64,000 bases of DNA from Candidatus Gastranaerophilales bacterium (GTDB taxonomy: Bacteria > Cyanobacteriota > Vampirovibrionia > Gastranaerophilales > Gastranaerophilaceae): NCBI GenBank assembly GCA_944323425.1, contig CALUSL010000003.1, positions 1 through 64,000 on the forward strand, given 5' to 3'. Both the position numbers and the translations under genes were made by a program. Shown here piece after piece: positions 27,012 to 36,489 of this stretch (position 1 is its first letter; every line of letters begins with the position of its first letter). Below the pieces are notes generated by a model. That model did not search any database. It was not told where the DNA came from and saw only the letters and a program-made list of their open reading frames with translations.

Positions 27012-27815
27012 TTATATCTTTTTTAAATCGCATTCCTTTAACGCTGTCTGAAAGCCTTTTAGCGCTGCATAATTTTCTTTTATGTTATGTTTTCTGGATT
27101 TGTCTTCCGCAAAGTATCTCGCATATCCTGCGACAACAAGCGCGGGTGCAACGAAGTCAGCAGCCAGCGCCAGAGGTGCTCTGTTTCCTCTTGCAATTCT
27201 TGTGATTTCTTTATCCAGCGGGGCTACGATTCTTCTGTTTAAAACAGTATTGTTTATCAATTTTTTAATCGGAGCTTTAGCTTTTTCAATTGATTCTCCG
27301 TATTTTTTCTTGATAAATTTGCCGGCTTTGTCGTTAAGAGCTGATATTCCGAGGAATAGTCCCATAATGAAGGTCGCGTCCATTCCGAAACGCATTACGG
27401 GATGGTCTTTGTTTATATTATCGAGAACTACGGATTTCTGATTGACTTTTGTTTTCAGACCTGCCGTAGCAGCTGCAATACCGAAAAGTACACCCCATAG
27501 TCCTGCTCTTTGTGCCGATGCTTTCATTTTTGAAGCAAGGGCGCCCTGTTTCACAATGCCCTGCGCAATTGTATCAAACACAGGAACGCCGACAAACAGT
27601 GTGCCGGCTATATTACTTTTAACTCTATTAAATTTTTCGTTCGGGAGGATAGACGCCGCCTTATACAAATCTCTGTCCGACATGTTTACAAAGGTATTGC
27701 CGGATGTGTGGCGATTTTGTCCGTCTTCATCGGTTTTACGGCTATGCCCAAAACTGCTCGCTTTTTGGTGAGGTGCATTCAGAAAATAATTTTTGTTTAT
27801 TTTTGAGATGAACAT
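27012..27815 (-). CDS. Hypothetical membrane-associated protein
   Basis: 267 residues from ATG 27815. The N-terminus contains SSFG, followed by a basic, polar stretch. Hydrophobic segments lie at ~70-85, ~100-118, ~148-165 and ~215-235 (ADFVAPALVVAGYARYF). No signal peptide and no family recognised. The F-G start and A-P/S-P hydrophobic segments recall other hypotheticals in this window (21907, 42469, 43254). It has its own promoter and is divergent from mtaB. Confidence 0.65.
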   Translation of the reverse strand: MFISKINKNYFLNAPHQKASSFGHSRKTDEDGQNRHTSGNTFVNMSDRDLYKAASILPNEKFNRVKSNIAGTLFVGVPVFDTIAQGIVKQGALASKMKASAQRAGLWGVLFGIAAATAGLKTKVNQKSVVLDNINKDHPVMRFGMDATFIMGLFLGISALNDKAGKFIKKKYGESIEKAKAPIKKLINNTVLNRRIVAPLDKEITRIARGNRAPLALAADFVAPALVVAGYARYFAEDKSRKHNIKENYAALKGFQTALKECDLKKI

Positions 27816-27838
27816 GCCAATTTATTCCCTACATTATT

Positions 27839-27867
27839 ATTATACAATAAAAAAAATTTTTTGTGAA
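27839..27867 (-). promoter_or_regulatory. Promoter of the 267-residue hypothetical
   Basis: On the minus strand TTCACA, 17-bp spacer, TGTATAAT-type -10 (hexamer complement at 27839-27844). Good fit to sigma70 consensus. Confidence 0.6.
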
Positions 27868-27896
27868 CTTTCGTTTTTTATGTTAATTTTTTTTAC

Positions 27897-29198
27897 ATGG
27901 AATCGGAAAAGAAAACGTTTTATATAAAAACGCACGGCTGTAAAACGAATCAGCTCGAGTCTGCGGTTATGTCCGAAAAACTTCACGAAGCCGGTTTTCT
28001 GACGGCAAAAAATCCTGATTGCGCGGATATTTTTATACTGAATTCCTGCAGCGTGACGGGTAATGCTGATATTGAGGCTTTGCGGCTTATGAGGCACATG
28101 AAGTCAAAACGTCCTGAAGTTTTGACTGTTTTAACGGGATGTGTGGCGCAGCTCGGGTTTAAAGATATAGAGAAACTTGATTATATTGATATTCTGCTCG
28201 GGAACAATGATAAGTTTGATATAGTTGATATTTTGAGCAGCGGAAAAAGCGCTGTCAGCGATATTTTTTCCGTAAACGTGTTTAACAATCAGGTTGTGCA
28301 TGAATACTCAAAAACCCGCGGATATCTAAAGATTCAAGACGGATGCAACAATTATTGTTCATACTGTACAATCCCTTTTGCGCGCGGCAAAAGCCGGAGT
28401 AATTCTATTGAAAATATACTTAAACAGATTGAAATTTATGTAGAAAACGGAATAAAAGAAGCGGTTTTGACCGGTATACACATCGGACAGTGGGGGGCTG
28501 ATTTTGGTCGGGGGTATACGCTGAAAACGTTGTTAGAGGCGGTTGAGAATACGGGTATTAAACGTTACAGACTCGGGTCTTTGAATATGCTTGAGATAAC
28601 GGATGAGCTTCTGGAATTTCTTTCCGAATCCGAAAAATTCTGTCCGCACTTCCATCTTTCTTTGCAGTCTTTGAATACAAAAACGCTTTGCGCAATGAAC
28701 CGTCACTACTCTGCAGAAAGCTGTATGGAGCTTGTTGAAAAGATAAACGGTATATTCAAAAATCCTTTTATCGGCAGTGATATAATTGTCGGATTTCCGC
28801 AGGAGACGGATGAGGATTTTGCTCTGACGTATGAAAACCTTAAAAAAACAGAGTTGTCGGCAATCCACGTTTTTCCTTATTCTGTAAGAAAAAACACAAA
28901 GGCGGCAATGATGACGGGACAGGTGGAAATGAACGTTAAGCGCCGCAGGGCTGATATTCTGCATGCTCTTGCGGAGGAGAAGTACGCTAATTTTGTGCAA
29001 AAGAATATAAATCAGGAGTCCGAGATACTGATAGAAAAACGTCCTGACAGAAAAACCGGTCTTTTGAAGGGGGTTAGCAGAAATTATCTGAATGTGCTTC
29101 TTGATTCACAGGACAGCTCGCTTTGCAATACAATTCAAAAAGTTAAAATTGTTAAGTTTGAGGCAGGTAATTTATTTTGTAATATAATAGAGGGATGA
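27897..29198 (+). CDS. mtaB: tRNA methylthiotransferase MtaB (ms2t6A)
   Basis: 433 residues. An N-terminal UPF0004 domain with conserved cysteines (HGCKTN, NSCSVT, TGCVAQ) binds the auxiliary cluster. The radical-SAM motif is CNNYCSYC (~150), followed by a TIM-barrel core with GSDIIVGFPQETDEDF and a TRAM-like tail. It adds the methylthio group to t6A37 in ANN-decoding tRNAs. MtaB is preferred over MiaB/RimO because of the HGCKTN start and spacing. First gene of a three-gene operon; stop overlaps the next start (ATGA-type overlap). Confidence 0.9.
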   Translation: MESEKKTFYIKTHGCKTNQLESAVMSEKLHEAGFLTAKNPDCADIFILNSCSVTGNADIEALRLMRHMKSKRPEVLTVLTGCVAQLGFKDIEKLDYIDILLGNNDKFDIVDILSSGKSAVSDIFSVNVFNNQVVHEYSKTRGYLKIQDGCNNYCSYCTIPFARGKSRSNSIENILKQIEIYVENGIKEAVLTGIHIGQWGADFGRGYTLKTLLEAVENTGIKRYRLGSLNMLEITDELLEFLSESEKFCPHFHLSLQSLNTKTLCAMNRHYSAESCMELVEKINGIFKNPFIGSDIIVGFPQETDEDFALTYENLKKTELSAIHVFPYSVRKNTKAAMMTGQVEMNVKRRRADILHALAEEKYANFVQKNINQESEILIEKRPDRKTGLLKGVSRNYLNVLLDSQDSSLCNTIQKVKIVKFEAGNLFCNIIEG

Positions 29199-30025
29199 TT
29201 AAGGGTTTACTTGTACAAAACAATGCAATCATAGGAAACAGGCAGGCAACGTTCAAAAATGTTGAAAAGCTGCTTGAACAGTATGAAGGCAGGAGTTATG
29301 ATTTTATAACATTTCCCGAGGTGTGGTCGGGCGGATGGTGCTGTGAAAATTTCAAGTCTGACGCAGAAAGTCTTGAGCACAGCGAAACAATTGATTTTTT
29401 GAAAAACGTTGCTCTGGAATTCAAAACTACGGTCTTTGGCGGGTCTTTTGTCAGAAAGGTGTCGGATTCTGATTTTCGAAACACCTGTCCTGTCATTGAC
29501 CGAAACGGCAGGCTGGCTGTATGTTATGACAAAATGCATCTTTTTTCTCATAAGGGCTCTGAAGAAAACAGGTATATTACAGCCGGCAGCGGGCTTGTTG
29601 TTGTGGATACCGGCTGCGTAAAAATAGGGCTCAGTATATGTTATGACATCCGTTACCCTGAAATTTACAGAGAATACTCAAAGCACGGGGTCGAGGTTTT
29701 CATAAACTCTGCTGCATGGGGCAGCAAAAAGCTTGAGCACTGGCTTATTATGCACAGGACAAGAGCTATTGAAAACCAGTGTTATATGGTTGCTGCTGAC
29801 CAGTGCGGAAAAATAAAAGACAGCGAATACAATCTCGGACATTCGCTTGTTGCGGACGGATGGGGGGATGTCGTATATACTCTCGGGGAAGAAGAGGGGT
29901 GTCTTGAGTTTGAGCTGGATATCGAAAAACTCAGGAAGCTGAGAGAAGATTTTCCCCTGCTCAAAGACAGGCGTGATAAGGATTTTTCATCATTTAAATT
30001 AAAGGAGATAAAACTCTATGAATAA
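29195..30025 (+). CDS. Nitrilase-superfamily omega-amidase
   Basis: 276 residues. The catalytic triad is visible: Glu in FPEVW (~41), Lys in YDKMHLF (~112) and Cys in ICYDIRYPE (~148). The layout matches the YafV/Nit2 omega-amidase branch, which deamidates 2-oxoglutaramate and similar compounds and helps clear damaged glutamine products. Overlaps mtaB by 4 bp and dacB by 8 bp, so translationally coupled. Cytosolic. Confidence 0.85.
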   Translation: MIKGLLVQNNAIIGNRQATFKNVEKLLEQYEGRSYDFITFPEVWSGGWCCENFKSDAESLEHSETIDFLKNVALEFKTTVFGGSFVRKVSDSDFRNTCPVIDRNGRLAVCYDKMHLFSHKGSEENRYITAGSGLVVVDTGCVKIGLSICYDIRYPEIYREYSKHGVEVFINSAAWGSKKLEHWLIMHRTRAIENQCYMVAADQCGKIKDSEYNLGHSLVADGWGDVVYTLGEEEGCLEFELDIEKLRKLREDFPLLKDRRDKDFSSFKLKEIKLYE

Positions 30026-31376
30026 GTTAGCAAAATTATTAACGGTATTTGTTGCTGTATTTTCTCTGCTGTCTGTGCAGAGCGTGTTTGCGAAGGATTT
30101 TGAATCGATTATAAAAAAATCGGGGCTGGATGAAACAGCCACTGTTTCTGTCTCGGTAAAAAATGCAAAAAACGGCAAAGTCCTTTATGAATACAATCAG
30201 AACAAATACCTTCATCCCGCTTCATCACTGAAACTGTTTACCATGGCAGCGGCATACGAACAGCTCGGCTCTGATTTTCAGTACAGAACCCAGCTTTTTA
30301 AAGACAAAAACAACAATATTTATTTAAAACTGAGCGGAGACCCGACTTTGACCACCGGTGATTTAACGGAGCTGTTCAAGGAGCTTCAGGCAAAATACAA
30401 ATTTCAGGTAAAGGATGTCGTGATTGACCCGACGGTTATTGACAATACCCAGTGGGGAACCGGCTGGATGTGGGATGATGACACGAGCAAATTTCTCCCG
30501 AAATACTCTCCTTTTACAATAAACGGAAATGTCATCAATATCTCTGTCAAACCCTCAAAAAATAATGCGATGCCTGAAGTGAAAAATAAATCCAATTATC
30601 AAATCACGCTCGTTAACATGCTGAAAAACGGCGACAAAAACAACATTCAGCTTGTGCGCCAGCCATGGGTGCAGAGTGATATGACCTATCTGAAAGGCTC
30701 AATAAAAACACCCGTAACGATTCAGCTTCCTGTTAACCAGCTTGAGCGAAATTTTATAATAAACCTTCAGGCTGCACTGAAATCAGCAAAGGTTAGCCCG
30801 AAAGGCTCAATAAAAGTTGCGCCCATGCAGGGGCATACCGAGCTGATTCTCGAACATGTGAGTAAGCCGCTTGATACAATAATTTCAAAAGTCCTGAAAG
30901 ACAGCAACAATCTCTACGCTGAAATGATATTCAAAACTTCGGGTGCAAAATTTACCGATGCACAGGGTACTACGGCTTCCGGCATAGACTTCTTTAATAA
31001 TTATTATAAAGACCTGAAAACATCCACCTCTCCAGTGATTGTGGACGGAAGCGGAGCTTCGAGAAATGACCTTGTTACTGCGGACTGGATGACAGAAGCG
31101 TTGAACAAGATATACAGCGGTTCTGATTTTGAAAGTTTTGAGCCTTTGATGGCAAAACCAGTGGAAGGCACACTGAGCGACAGGCTGCTCAGTATCAGCC
31201 AGTACGTCAGGGCAAAAACCGGAACTATCAGCGGTATAAGTGCACTCACAGGATATGTTGATTCAAAATCCGGCACAAAATACAGCTTTGCGATTCTGAT
31301 TCAGAATTATCCGGGGTCTTCTATTGACGCGAAAAAACTCGAGGATTCGATTGTAAATGAGATATACAATCGCTAG
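30018..31376 (+). CDS. dacB: D-alanyl-D-alanine carboxypeptidase/endopeptidase (PBP4 type)
   Basis: 452 residues. The signal peptide (~1-26) ends near SVFAKD. Active-site motifs of the S13 family are SSLKLF (SxxK, ~73), SNN (~296) and KTGT (~400). It cleaves D-Ala and peptide cross-links of peptidoglycan in the periplasm. It has the large insert between SxxK and SxN that is typical of PBP4. Third gene of the mtaB operon, with GGAG at its start. Confidence 0.92.
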   Translation: MNKLAKLLTVFVAVFSLLSVQSVFAKDFESIIKKSGLDETATVSVSVKNAKNGKVLYEYNQNKYLHPASSLKLFTMAAAYEQLGSDFQYRTQLFKDKNNNIYLKLSGDPTLTTGDLTELFKELQAKYKFQVKDVVIDPTVIDNTQWGTGWMWDDDTSKFLPKYSPFTINGNVINISVKPSKNNAMPEVKNKSNYQITLVNMLKNGDKNNIQLVRQPWVQSDMTYLKGSIKTPVTIQLPVNQLERNFIINLQAALKSAKVSPKGSIKVAPMQGHTELILEHVSKPLDTIISKVLKDSNNLYAEMIFKTSGAKFTDAQGTTASGIDFFNNYYKDLKTSTSPVIVDGSGASRNDLVTADWMTEALNKIYSGSDFESFEPLMAKPVEGTLSDRLLSISQYVRAKTGTISGISALTGYVDSKSGTKYSFAILIQNYPGSSIDAKKLEDSIVNEIYNR

Positions 31377-31497
31377 AATAGTTCAAATACATTAGGCAAA
31401 ATAAAAAATAATAATATATAATATATGATGTTAGGTATATTGACTTTTTTAAAAAAAGTGTTAAATGAAGATTATGAAGATATAGAGGTATAGGAAA

Positions 31498-32301
31498 TTG
31501 AAAAAGTTATTTATTAATTTTGTTCTTATCGCGGTAGCTGCAACAACATTGTGTGCGGGCATGGCTAAGGCGGATAATGCTGCAATTAAATCCGCAATTG
31601 CTAAATATAAAGCAAAAAATTACATGGGCTGCCTGCAGGATGTTAATGAGATTATAAAAAATGACCCTGCTGATGCCGCTGCATATTATTATCAGGCACT
31701 TTCTTACGCTCAGCTCGGAAAAATTAACGAAGCTGAAGAAGCTTACAATAAAGTCATAGATTTGAACACAAACGAGGCTCTCGTTTCTAACGCAACAAGA
31801 GGTATTGCATGTCTTGACGGTGCTGACGCAGATGGTTGCAAAGAACCTGAAAAACCCAGCACTGAAGATGAGTTAGACAGATTTATTAAATCCGACAAAT
31901 TCTACAGCAAAGAAGTTCAAAAAGAAGTAAACAGAAAAAAACTCGACAGAAAAAAAGACGCTATTAACGAACAATTGAAATCTGACGCTTCACAGCCTAC
32001 TGATGCTGAGATTGCTCAGGCTGTAAGAACTCTTGCGAAAGTCGGTTTTAATCCTCTCGGCTTGAATGCAAACAATGGCTCAAATCTCGACCCTGCAGCA
32101 TACAATGAAATGATTCAGCAGTCTAATGAACTTGCTCAGCTGAATATGCTGATGGGCAATAACAACAACGGACAGAACAATCTGCTCCCTATGCTGTTAA
32201 TGAGCCAGAACGGACAGCAGAAATTGTCTCCTGAAATTATCCAGACAATGATGATGTCCTCAATGAATTCTTCTTTTGGATTTGGCGGTCAAACATATTA
32301 G
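31498..32301 (+). CDS. Exported TPR protein
   Basis: 267 residues from TTG 31498, with an AGGAAA site. The signal peptide (~1-25) ends after AKA. TPR-like helices occupy ~28-115 (YKAKNYMGCLQDVNEIIKNDPADAAAYYYQALSYAQLG). A charged linker leads to an Asn/Gln/Met-rich tail (~200-267). It lies 25 bp before fliW, so possibly in the motility-control operon. Exact role unknown. A TATAAT box lies at ~31415 in the leader. Confidence 0.75.
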   Translation: MKKLFINFVLIAVAATTLCAGMAKADNAAIKSAIAKYKAKNYMGCLQDVNEIIKNDPADAAAYYYQALSYAQLGKINEAEEAYNKVIDLNTNEALVSNATRGIACLDGADADGCKEPEKPSTEDELDRFIKSDKFYSKEVQKEVNRKKLDRKKDAINEQLKSDASQPTDAEIAQAVRTLAKVGFNPLGLNANNGSNLDPAAYNEMIQQSNELAQLNMLMGNNNNGQNNLLPMLLMSQNGQQKLSPEIIQTMMMSSMNSSFGFGGQTY

Positions 32302-32326
32302 AGTTTGAACCGGGGACGAGGTTACA

Positions 32327-32776
32327 ATGAGAATTAACACAACTAAATTTGGCGAAATAGAAGTAAACGAAGATACGATATTCACATTTGTTGAACCGGT
32401 GATAGGCTATGAGCACCTGAAAAAATATGTACTGGTCGAGCATAATGTGAATTCGTTGTTTAAATGGCTTCAGTCTCTTGAGGATCCGGATCTTGCGTTT
32501 CCCGTGACATCTCCTGCATTCTTTGATATTGAATACCAGTTTGAGATTCCGACAGAGGTTGCGGAGAAATTGAGCCTGACTTCGGTTGATACACTGTTGT
32601 CGGTAAATATTGTCAGCATTCCGAATGCAAATCCGAGAAAATCCACAATAAATTTATTGGCGCCGATTATCATCAATGCTGCCAATAAGCAGGGAATGCA
32701 GTTTATTCTTTCAAACTCAAATTATGAGGTAAGATATCCTCTGTTCAAGGACGAACAGACTCCGGTAAACAGTTAA
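32327..32776 (+). CDS. fliW: Flagellar assembly factor FliW
   Basis: 149 residues. FliW family patterns are present: an N-terminal TTKFGEIEV, then FVEPVIGYEHLKKYVLVEH, and later INLLAPIIIN. FliW binds flagellin and, when free, allosterically blocks CsrA, so flagellin synthesis is matched to export. It lies 15 bp upstream of csrA, the classical pairing. Cytosolic. Confidence 0.93.
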   Translation: MRINTTKFGEIEVNEDTIFTFVEPVIGYEHLKKYVLVEHNVNSLFKWLQSLEDPDLAFPVTSPAFFDIEYQFEIPTEVAEKLSLTSVDTLLSVNIVSIPNANPRKSTINLLAPIIINAANKQGMQFILSNSNYEVRYPLFKDEQTPVNS

Positions 32777-32791
32777 GATTAGGAGATTTGT

Positions 32792-33076
32792 ATGCTGGTA
32801 CTGGCAAGAAAAATCGGTGAAAAAATAATAGTAAATGATGATATAGAAATTATTGTTCTGGACGCAAACCAGAACACGGTAAGAATCGGTGTCAATGCGC
32901 CAAAATCAGTGTCAGTATACCGTGAAGAACTCTATCGTGAAATAAAATCAGCTAATATCTGCAGCAACGATACATCTGCTGACGCGCTGAATGAGCTGCA
33001 GGGACTTATGCCTGCGACGTCTCCGGTCTTTGCTAATCCGAAATTCGATAAACTGACAGCAAAAATTAAAAAATGA
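32792..33076 (+). CDS. csrA: Carbon storage/translation regulator CsrA
   Basis: 94 residues. Starts MLVLARKIGEKIIV and carries VRIGVNAPKSVSVYREELYREI with the RNA-contacting basic residues. A tail of ~40 residues beyond the usual ~60 is a likely FliW-responsive extension. It binds ANGGA in mRNA leaders to block translation. The stop overlaps the next ATG (ATGA). Confidence 0.93.
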   Translation: MLVLARKIGEKIIVNDDIEIIVLDANQNTVRIGVNAPKSVSVYREELYREIKSANICSNDTSADALNELQGLMPATSPVFANPKFDKLTAKIKK

Positions 33077-33753
33077 ACAAAAAAGACCTGCTAACTGAAT
33101 TTTTTCAAAAACAAAATTACGATTTTCTAAAATCCGCCCTCGCTTCTTCAAAAGACCCTCTAGAGCGCTACTGTCTGGCAAGGGTGTACATGAAAGAGAA
33201 TGATTATAAAAATGCGGGAGAAATATACAGGTCTCTTGGGAAACTTTACGAATACGGACGCTGCCTGCTTTTTCAGGGAAAGCTTGAAAAAACAAGAGCG
33301 CTCTGGACATCTCTTGCGCCGGACACTCCCGCTGTTCTGTGGGGATGTTCTTTGCTGGAGTTTATAGATATGTATGTGGTGCATCTTCCTACTTTTTTTC
33401 AGATAAGAAGCTTTCTGGAGATGGATTTGGATGCGCTTTTGACGGCAGGGCAGATAAAGTTTGCGGAAAACATAATCAACGGCGCGGATTTGTTTGCGAA
33501 AACGAATACCGAGAGTTACAAGTTTATAGCAAGAGTGCTTGTTAACAATAATTATCATAAATTAGCCGAGGTATTTCTGGAAAAGGCTAAAGATATATGT
33601 TACGTTGATCCGGAAGTGCATTTTTTGTGTGCAAAATGTAATTTGTTTAAAAATGACAGAAAAGCTGCTGTTAAGTCTTTGAAAACGGCAATTGACAAGG
33701 GATACGGGTATTATCCGGCAAAAAAACTACTAAATGAGATAAATTTGGCTTGA
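33073..33753 (+). CDS. TPR-like repeat protein in csrA operon
   Basis: 226 residues, all-helical, with TPR-like pairs at ~30-75 and ~150-220 (YHKLAEVFLEKAKDICYVDPEVHFLCAKCNLFKNDRKAAV). No signal peptide. It overlaps csrA by 4 bp, so it is co-translated. Likely a scaffold in flagellar or translational regulation, from context only. Confidence 0.7.
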   Translation: MNKKDLLTEFFQKQNYDFLKSALASSKDPLERYCLARVYMKENDYKNAGEIYRSLGKLYEYGRCLLFQGKLEKTRALWTSLAPDTPAVLWGCSLLEFIDMYVVHLPTFFQIRSFLEMDLDALLTAGQIKFAENIINGADLFAKTNTESYKFIARVLVNNNYHKLAEVFLEKAKDICYVDPEVHFLCAKCNLFKNDRKAAVKSLKTAIDKGYGYYPAKKLLNEINLA

Positions 33754-33779
33754 AACATTTGTATATTATGATGTAAAAT
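33750..33779 (+). promoter_or_regulatory. Probable clpC promoter
   Basis: TTGAAA (33750-33755), 18-bp spacer, TAAAAT (33774-33779). No CIRCE or CtsR heptad is visible nearby. Confidence 0.45.
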
Positions 33780-33813
33780 AAATGCAGGATAGAAAAATCA
33801 ATAGGAGCAAATA

Positions 33814-36288
33814 ATGTTTGAACGTTTTACCGAAAAGGCGATTAAGGTAATAATGCTGGCTCAAGAGGAAGCAAGAAGGCTCGGACACAACTTCGTGGGC
33901 ACTGAACAGGTTCTTCTCGGACTTATCGGCGAAGGTACGGGCGTAGCTTCAAAAACTCTGAAATCAATGGGAATTACCCTGAAAGACGCAAGAGCCGAGG
34001 TTGAAAAAATTATCGGCAGAGGCTCGGGGTTCGTCGCTGTTGAAATACCGTTTACGCCTAGAGCAAAACGTGTACTGGAACTGTCATGGGACGAAGCAAG
34101 ACAGCTCGGTCATAATTATATCGGCACAGAACACCTTCTTCTCGGACTTATCAGAGAGGGAGAGGGTGTAGCTGCCAGAGTTCTGGAGAATCTCGGTGTT
34201 GACCTGAATAAAGTAAGAAGCAATATCATAAAAATGCTCGGTGAAACGAAACCTGCTCCGGCTGCCGCTTCTGCTGGTGCTGCCGGCGGAAAAACAAAAA
34301 CTCCGAGTCTCGATGAGTTCGGAACTGATTTGACGCTTGCGGCTCAGGAGCAGAGACTCGACCCTGTTGTCGGCAGAGAAAAAGAGATTGAGCGTGTTAT
34401 TCAGATTCTCGCAAGAAGAACGAAAAACAATCCCGTTTTAATCGGTGAACCCGGCGTCGGAAAAACAGCTGTTGCCGAGGGGCTTGCCACAAGAATAGTG
34501 AACTCCGATGTGCCGGATATTCTTGAAGGAAAGAAAGTTATACAGCTCGATATGGGGCTGCTTGTTGCCGGTACAAAGTATAGAGGCGAATTTGAAGAAC
34601 GTCTCAAAAAGATTATGGACGAAATCAGACAGGCAGGTAATATAATACTTGTTATTGATGAGATGCACACATTGATTGGCGCCGGCGCTGCAGAGGGTGC
34701 GATTGACGCGGCAAACATTTTGAAACCGGCTCTCTCAAGGGGCGAAATTCAGGTTATCGGTGCGACGACACTCGATGAGTACAGAAAGCATGTTGAAAAA
34801 GATTCTGCTCTTGAAAGACGTTTCCAGCCGATTATTATTGAGCAGCCGTCTGTTAATGAGTCTATTGAAATTTTGAGAGGCTTGAAACCGAAGTATGAAG
34901 AGCACCACAGACTCCAGATTTCGGATGAGGCTATTATTGCTGCTGTTGCGCTCTCAGACAAATATATTACGGACAGATTCCTGCCTGATAAGGCTATTGA
35001 TATAATAGACGAGGCAAGCTCGAAAGTCCGTCTGAATGTCAGCTCACTTCCGCCCGAGGGCAAGGAGCTTGAAAAAGAGCTGAAAAATATTATCAAACAG
35101 AAAGAAGACGCAATCAGAAATCAGGAATTTGAACATGCTTCAAACCTCAGAGACAAAGAAGCTGACCTGAAAGACAAGATTCGCGAGCTTTCTCAAAAAT
35201 GGAAAGACGAGCATGACGCGAACAAACCTGTTGTTACGGCAGAAAACGTGGCAGAGGTTGTGAGCACCATGACCGGTATTCCTACGACAAAAATTACTGA
35301 AGGCGAAAGCGAAAGACTTCTGAAACTCGAAGAAACTCTGCACAACAGGGTTATCGGACAGGATCAGGCTGTTGTTTCAATTTCTAAGGCAATAAGAAGA
35401 GCCAGAGTCGGATTGAAAAGTCCTAACAGACCCATCGGAAGCTTTATTTTTGCAGGTCCGACCGGTGTCGGTAAAACCGAACTTGCCAAAGCTCTTGCTG
35501 AAGCTGTTTTCGGCTCTGAAAACAATATGGTCAGAGTGGACATGTCAGAGTTTATGGAAAAACATTCGACAGCAAAACTTATTGGTTCTCCTCCGGGATA
35601 CGTCGGATATGATGACGGCGGTCACCTTACGGAAACAATACGTAAAAAACCTTATTCAGTCGTGCTTTTTGATGAAATTGAAAAAGCACACCCGGATGTC
35701 TTTAACATAATGCTTCAAATACTTGATGACGGTCGTTTGACTGACGCAAAGGGCAGACATATCAATTTTAAAAACACAATCATCATCATGACAAGTAACG
35801 TTGGCGCAAGCACAATCGCTACTACGTCCAAACTCGGTTTCTCTGTTTCGAATGATGAAAGCAAAGACAAATACGAACACCTCAAAGATACTGTTATGGA
35901 AGAGATGAAAAAAGCTTTCAGACCGGAATTTCTTAACAGAATTGATGATATTATCGTATTCTCTCATCTGAGCAAACCTGAAATCAGAGAGATTGTGGAA
36001 CTCATGTTCAAAGATCTTCTCAAACGTATCGAATCACATCACTTTAGCATTGAAATAAGTGATGAGGTGAAAGATTATCTTGCTGATGAAGGATACTCTG
36101 AGGCTTACGGTGCAAGACCGCTCAGACGTGTTATTCAGAAGAAAATCGAGGATACTCTTGCTGAAGAAATTCTGAACGGCAAGTATCAGGAAGGTGACGT
36201 GATTGCGGCTAAGCTCGAGGATAAGAAAATTATTTTCGAGAAAGTCGGACACAATGAACCTCAGGAAGCTGCGGCTTCTGCAAATTAA
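33814..36288 (+). CDS. clpC: ClpC AAA+ unfoldase
   Basis: 824 residues. There are two Clp_N repeats (~1-145) and AAA-1 with [15 protein letters not shown] (~210). A middle UVR/coiled coil (~415-470) follows, then AAA-2 with [17 protein letters not shown] (~550) and the C-terminal ClpB_D2 domain. It feeds unfolded substrates to ClpP and is the standard cyanobacterial/plastid and Firmicute form. The GGAG site is 6 bp upstream. No mcsA/mcsB is adjacent. Confidence 0.96.
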   Translation: MFERFTEKAIKVIMLAQEEARRLGHNFVGTEQVLLGLIGEGTGVASKTLKSMGITLKDARAEVEKIIGRGSGFVAVEIPFTPRAKRVLELSWDEARQLGHNYIGTEHLLLGLIREGEGVAARVLENLGVDLNKVRSNIIKMLGETKPAPAAASAGAAGGKTKTPSLDEFGTDLTLAAQEQRLDPVVGREKEIERVIQILARRTKNNPVLIGEPGVGKTAVAEGLATRIVNSDVPDILEGKKVIQLDMGLLVAGTKYRGEFEERLKKIMDEIRQAGNIILVIDEMHTLIGAGAAEGAIDAANILKPALSRGEIQVIGATTLDEYRKHVEKDSALERRFQPIIIEQPSVNESIEILRGLKPKYEEHHRLQISDEAIIAAVALSDKYITDRFLPDKAIDIIDEASSKVRLNVSSLPPEGKELEKELKNIIKQKEDAIRNQEFEHASNLRDKEADLKDKIRELSQKWKDEHDANKPVVTAENVAEVVSTMTGIPTTKITEGESERLLKLEETLHNRVIGQDQAVVSISKAIRRARVGLKSPNRPIGSFIFAGPTGVGKTELAKALAEAVFGSENNMVRVDMSEFMEKHSTAKLIGSPPGYVGYDDGGHLTETIRKKPYSVVLFDEIEKAHPDVFNIMLQILDDGRLTDAKGRHINFKNTIIIMTSNVGASTIATTSKLGFSVSNDESKDKYEHLKDTVMEEMKKAFRPEFLNRIDDIIVFSHLSKPEIREIVELMFKDLLKRIESHHFSIEISDEVKDYLADEGYSEAYGARPLRRVIQKKIEDTLAEEILNGKYQEGDVIAAKLEDKKIIFEKVGHNEPQEAAASAN

Positions 36289-36446
36289 GTTATACGTCTA
36301 TGCTTTAGTATACGGAAAGTGGCGCAATAGTTTTTTGAAATTTGGCTTTTGCGCTATTTTTTTTGTTTGGCGTGGGAGTGATGCGAACTTCTGCATGTTA
36401 TTTAGCGCGAACGAAGTGAGCGCGGAAATCAATAAAATTGCACAAA

Positions 36447-36472
36447 AAAAGCGGCATTTACGCCGCTTTTTA
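36447..36472. terminator. Bidirectional terminator between clpC and fliD
   Basis: AAAAGCGGC (36447-36455) pairs with GCCGCTTTT (36462-36470), with A and T runs on both sides. It serves both converging genes. A fragment of the dispersed repeat (GCGAACGAAGTGAGCGCGG, ~36407-36425) sits just before it. Confidence 0.8.
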
Positions 36473-36489
36473 ATATATGTCATAATACA

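Noticed and set aside
27880-27899. HLR1-like pair over the mtaB start codon
   Set aside because: The first octamer misses two positions and the AT-rich context makes this likely by chance.
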